From positions 41,395 to 105,394 of the forward strand of contig DFQQ01000006.1 of the NCBI GenBank assembly GCA_002377855.1: a stretch of DNA of 64,000 bases, given 5' to 3'. Position numbers and translations under genes: made by a program. Source of the DNA: Acidovorax delafieldii. GTDB lineage: Bacteria; Pseudomonadota; Gammaproteobacteria; Burkholderiales; Burkholderiaceae_C. Position 1 is the first letter of the stretch. Each line of letters starts with the position of its first letter. The notes under the pieces are model-generated. The model was not told the origin of the DNA. It worked only from the letters and a program-made list of their open reading frames with translations, and did no database searches. Positions 63,132 to 64,000 of the stretch are shown one piece after another.

Positions 63132-64000
63132 TTACCCCTTTTGCACCATCTTAATAATGCTGGAAAAATCCAGCCCCCCATGCCCCGCCAGGCTGTGCGC
63201 CGCATACAGATTGCGCGCCATCCCACCCAGCGGCGTGGCAGCCTTCACCGCCATCGCGTTCTCCTGCGCCAGGCCCAGGTCCTTGAGCATCAGGTCCGTA
63301 CCAAAGCCGCCCGCGTAACCCTTGCTGGCGGGCGCCGTTTCCATCACGCCGGGGAAGGGGTTGTACTTCTCCAGCGCCCAGTTGCCGCCCGAGCTGCGGC
63401 GCATGATTTCGCTCAGCACCTTGGGGTCCAGGCCGTTGGCTACGCCCAGGGCGATGGCTTCGCTGGTGCCTGCCATCAAGATGCCCAGAAGCATGTTGTT
63501 GCAGATCTTGGCCGTTTGGCCTGCGCCTACGCTGCCTGCGTGGAAGATGTTGGCGCCCATTTTTTCGAGCACGGGGCGGGCGCGTTCCAGGTCGGCGGCG
63601 TCGCCGCCCACCATGAAGGTGAGGGTGCCTGCAATGGCGCCGCCGGTGCCGCCCGACACGGGCGCGTCGATAAAGGCCACGCCCTTGGCTTGGGCGGCCT
63701 CGGCCACTTTACGGGAGGTGGCGGCTGCGATGGTGGAGCAGTCAATGACCAGCGTGCCGGCGGGCAACTGGGCCAGCAGGTCGCCCGCGCCTAAGAACAA
63801 GCCTTCCACATGCTGGCTGGCGGGCAGCATGCTGATGATGACTTCGGCCCCCTGCACGGCGGCCTTGGCGTCGGCGGCGATGGGCACGCCGTCTGCGGCC
63901 AGCTTGTCGCGGGCGGGTTGGGACAGGTCAAACGCCCGTACCTCGTGGCCTGCCTTGTGCAGGTTGTGTGCCATGGGGCCGCCCATGTTGCCCAGGCCGA
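63132..64000 (-). CDS. mmsB: 3-hydroxyisobutyrate dehydrogenase-like protein, start beyond window
   Basis: NAD-dependent beta-hydroxyacid dehydrogenase, all but the first few codons present (289 residues). The Rossmann motif begins in the last bases (GLGNMGGPM). Other motifs: DAPVSGGTGGAIAGTL (substrate site), GSVGAGQTAKICNN with the catalytic Lys and TDLMLKDLGLAQ. It fits valine catabolism (3-hydroxyisobutyrate to methylmalonate semialdehyde), but related 2-hydroxy-3-oxopropionate reductases look similar. N-terminus is outside the window. Confidence 0.88.
   Translation of the reverse strand, partial: GLGNMGGPMAHNLHKAGHEVRAFDLSQPARDKLAADGVPIAADAKAAVQGAEVIISMLPASQHVEGLFLGAGDLLAQLPAGTLVIDCSTIAAATSRKVAEAAQAKGVAFIDAPVSGGTGGAIAGTLTFMVGGDAADLERARPVLEKMGANIFHAGSVGAGQTAKICNNMLLGILMAGTSEAIALGVANGLDPKVLSEIMRRSSGGNWALEKYNPFPGVMETAPASKGYAGGFGTDLMLKDLGLAQENAMAVKAATPLGGMARNLYAAHSLAGHGGLDFSSIIKMVQKG

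Overview
This window looks like a stretch of chromosome from a GC-rich betaproteobacterium of the family Comamonadaceae, most like Acidovorax. That rests on housekeeping gene order and on the interspersed palindrome with an AGCGCTTG...CAAGCGCT core that I associate with this family. It is inference from sequence, not a database match.

Layout. 0-2.5 kb: thiamine genes (edge fragment of thiO behind a TPP riboswitch, thiD, a CytX-like permease). 2.5-18.6 kb: single genes (RluA-type pseudouridine synthase, chemoreceptor, DUF72, Tex, HDOD, patatin, GGDEF/EAL, iron alcohol dehydrogenase, exported FAH-type hydratase, HSL esterase, thioesterase-GNAT fusion). 18.7-24.3 kb: ygfZ, then mltG-tmk-holB-pilZ-tatD-ankyrin. 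24.4-30.2 kb: msbA, tolB-pal-cpoB-tcdA and tRNA-Lys. 30.3-34.7 kb: small secreted protein, yebC, and a J-domain gene with three unrecognised acidic or helical partners. 34.8-42 kb: hrpA and a repeat-rich, gene-poor zone with three copies of a 160-bp MITE-like element, two pentanucleotide repeat tracts and a 2-hydroxyacid dehydrogenase. 42.1-48.2 kb: lexA back to back with an asparaginase gene across two SOS boxes, then exbB-exbD-lpxK-trm112-like-kdsB-adk. 48.5-52.9 kb: xseA, sodB, DUF192, icd. 53-61.3 kb: a dipeptide/nickel-type ABC importer downstream of a TonB siderophore-type receptor and a DUF2946 gene, with a four-unit, 114-bp-period REP array inside the locus. 61.4-63 kb: a short AT-rich island. 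63.1-64 kb: an mmsB-like dehydrogenase running off the edge.

The most distinctive region is the island at about 61.47-63.0 kb. It has the anatomy of integron gene cassettes without an integrase in view. Two small ORFs, a RusA-like resolvase with an extra C-terminal domain and an M50 membrane protease, are each followed by an attC-like site. In both, the R'' box is the exact reverse complement of the R' box where the cassette begins, as expected for excisable circles. The second candidate novelty is the J-domain gene cluster at 31.7-34.7 kb. The third is the family of MITE-like elements, two of which bracket the 2-hydroxyacid dehydrogenase gene.

The genes mostly serve core functions: cell envelope (MltG, MsbA, Tol-Pal, LpxK, KdsB, ExbBD), DNA maintenance (HolB, Tmk, XseA, LexA, YebC) and metabolism. 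The accessory content is concentrated in the repeat zone and the cassette island.
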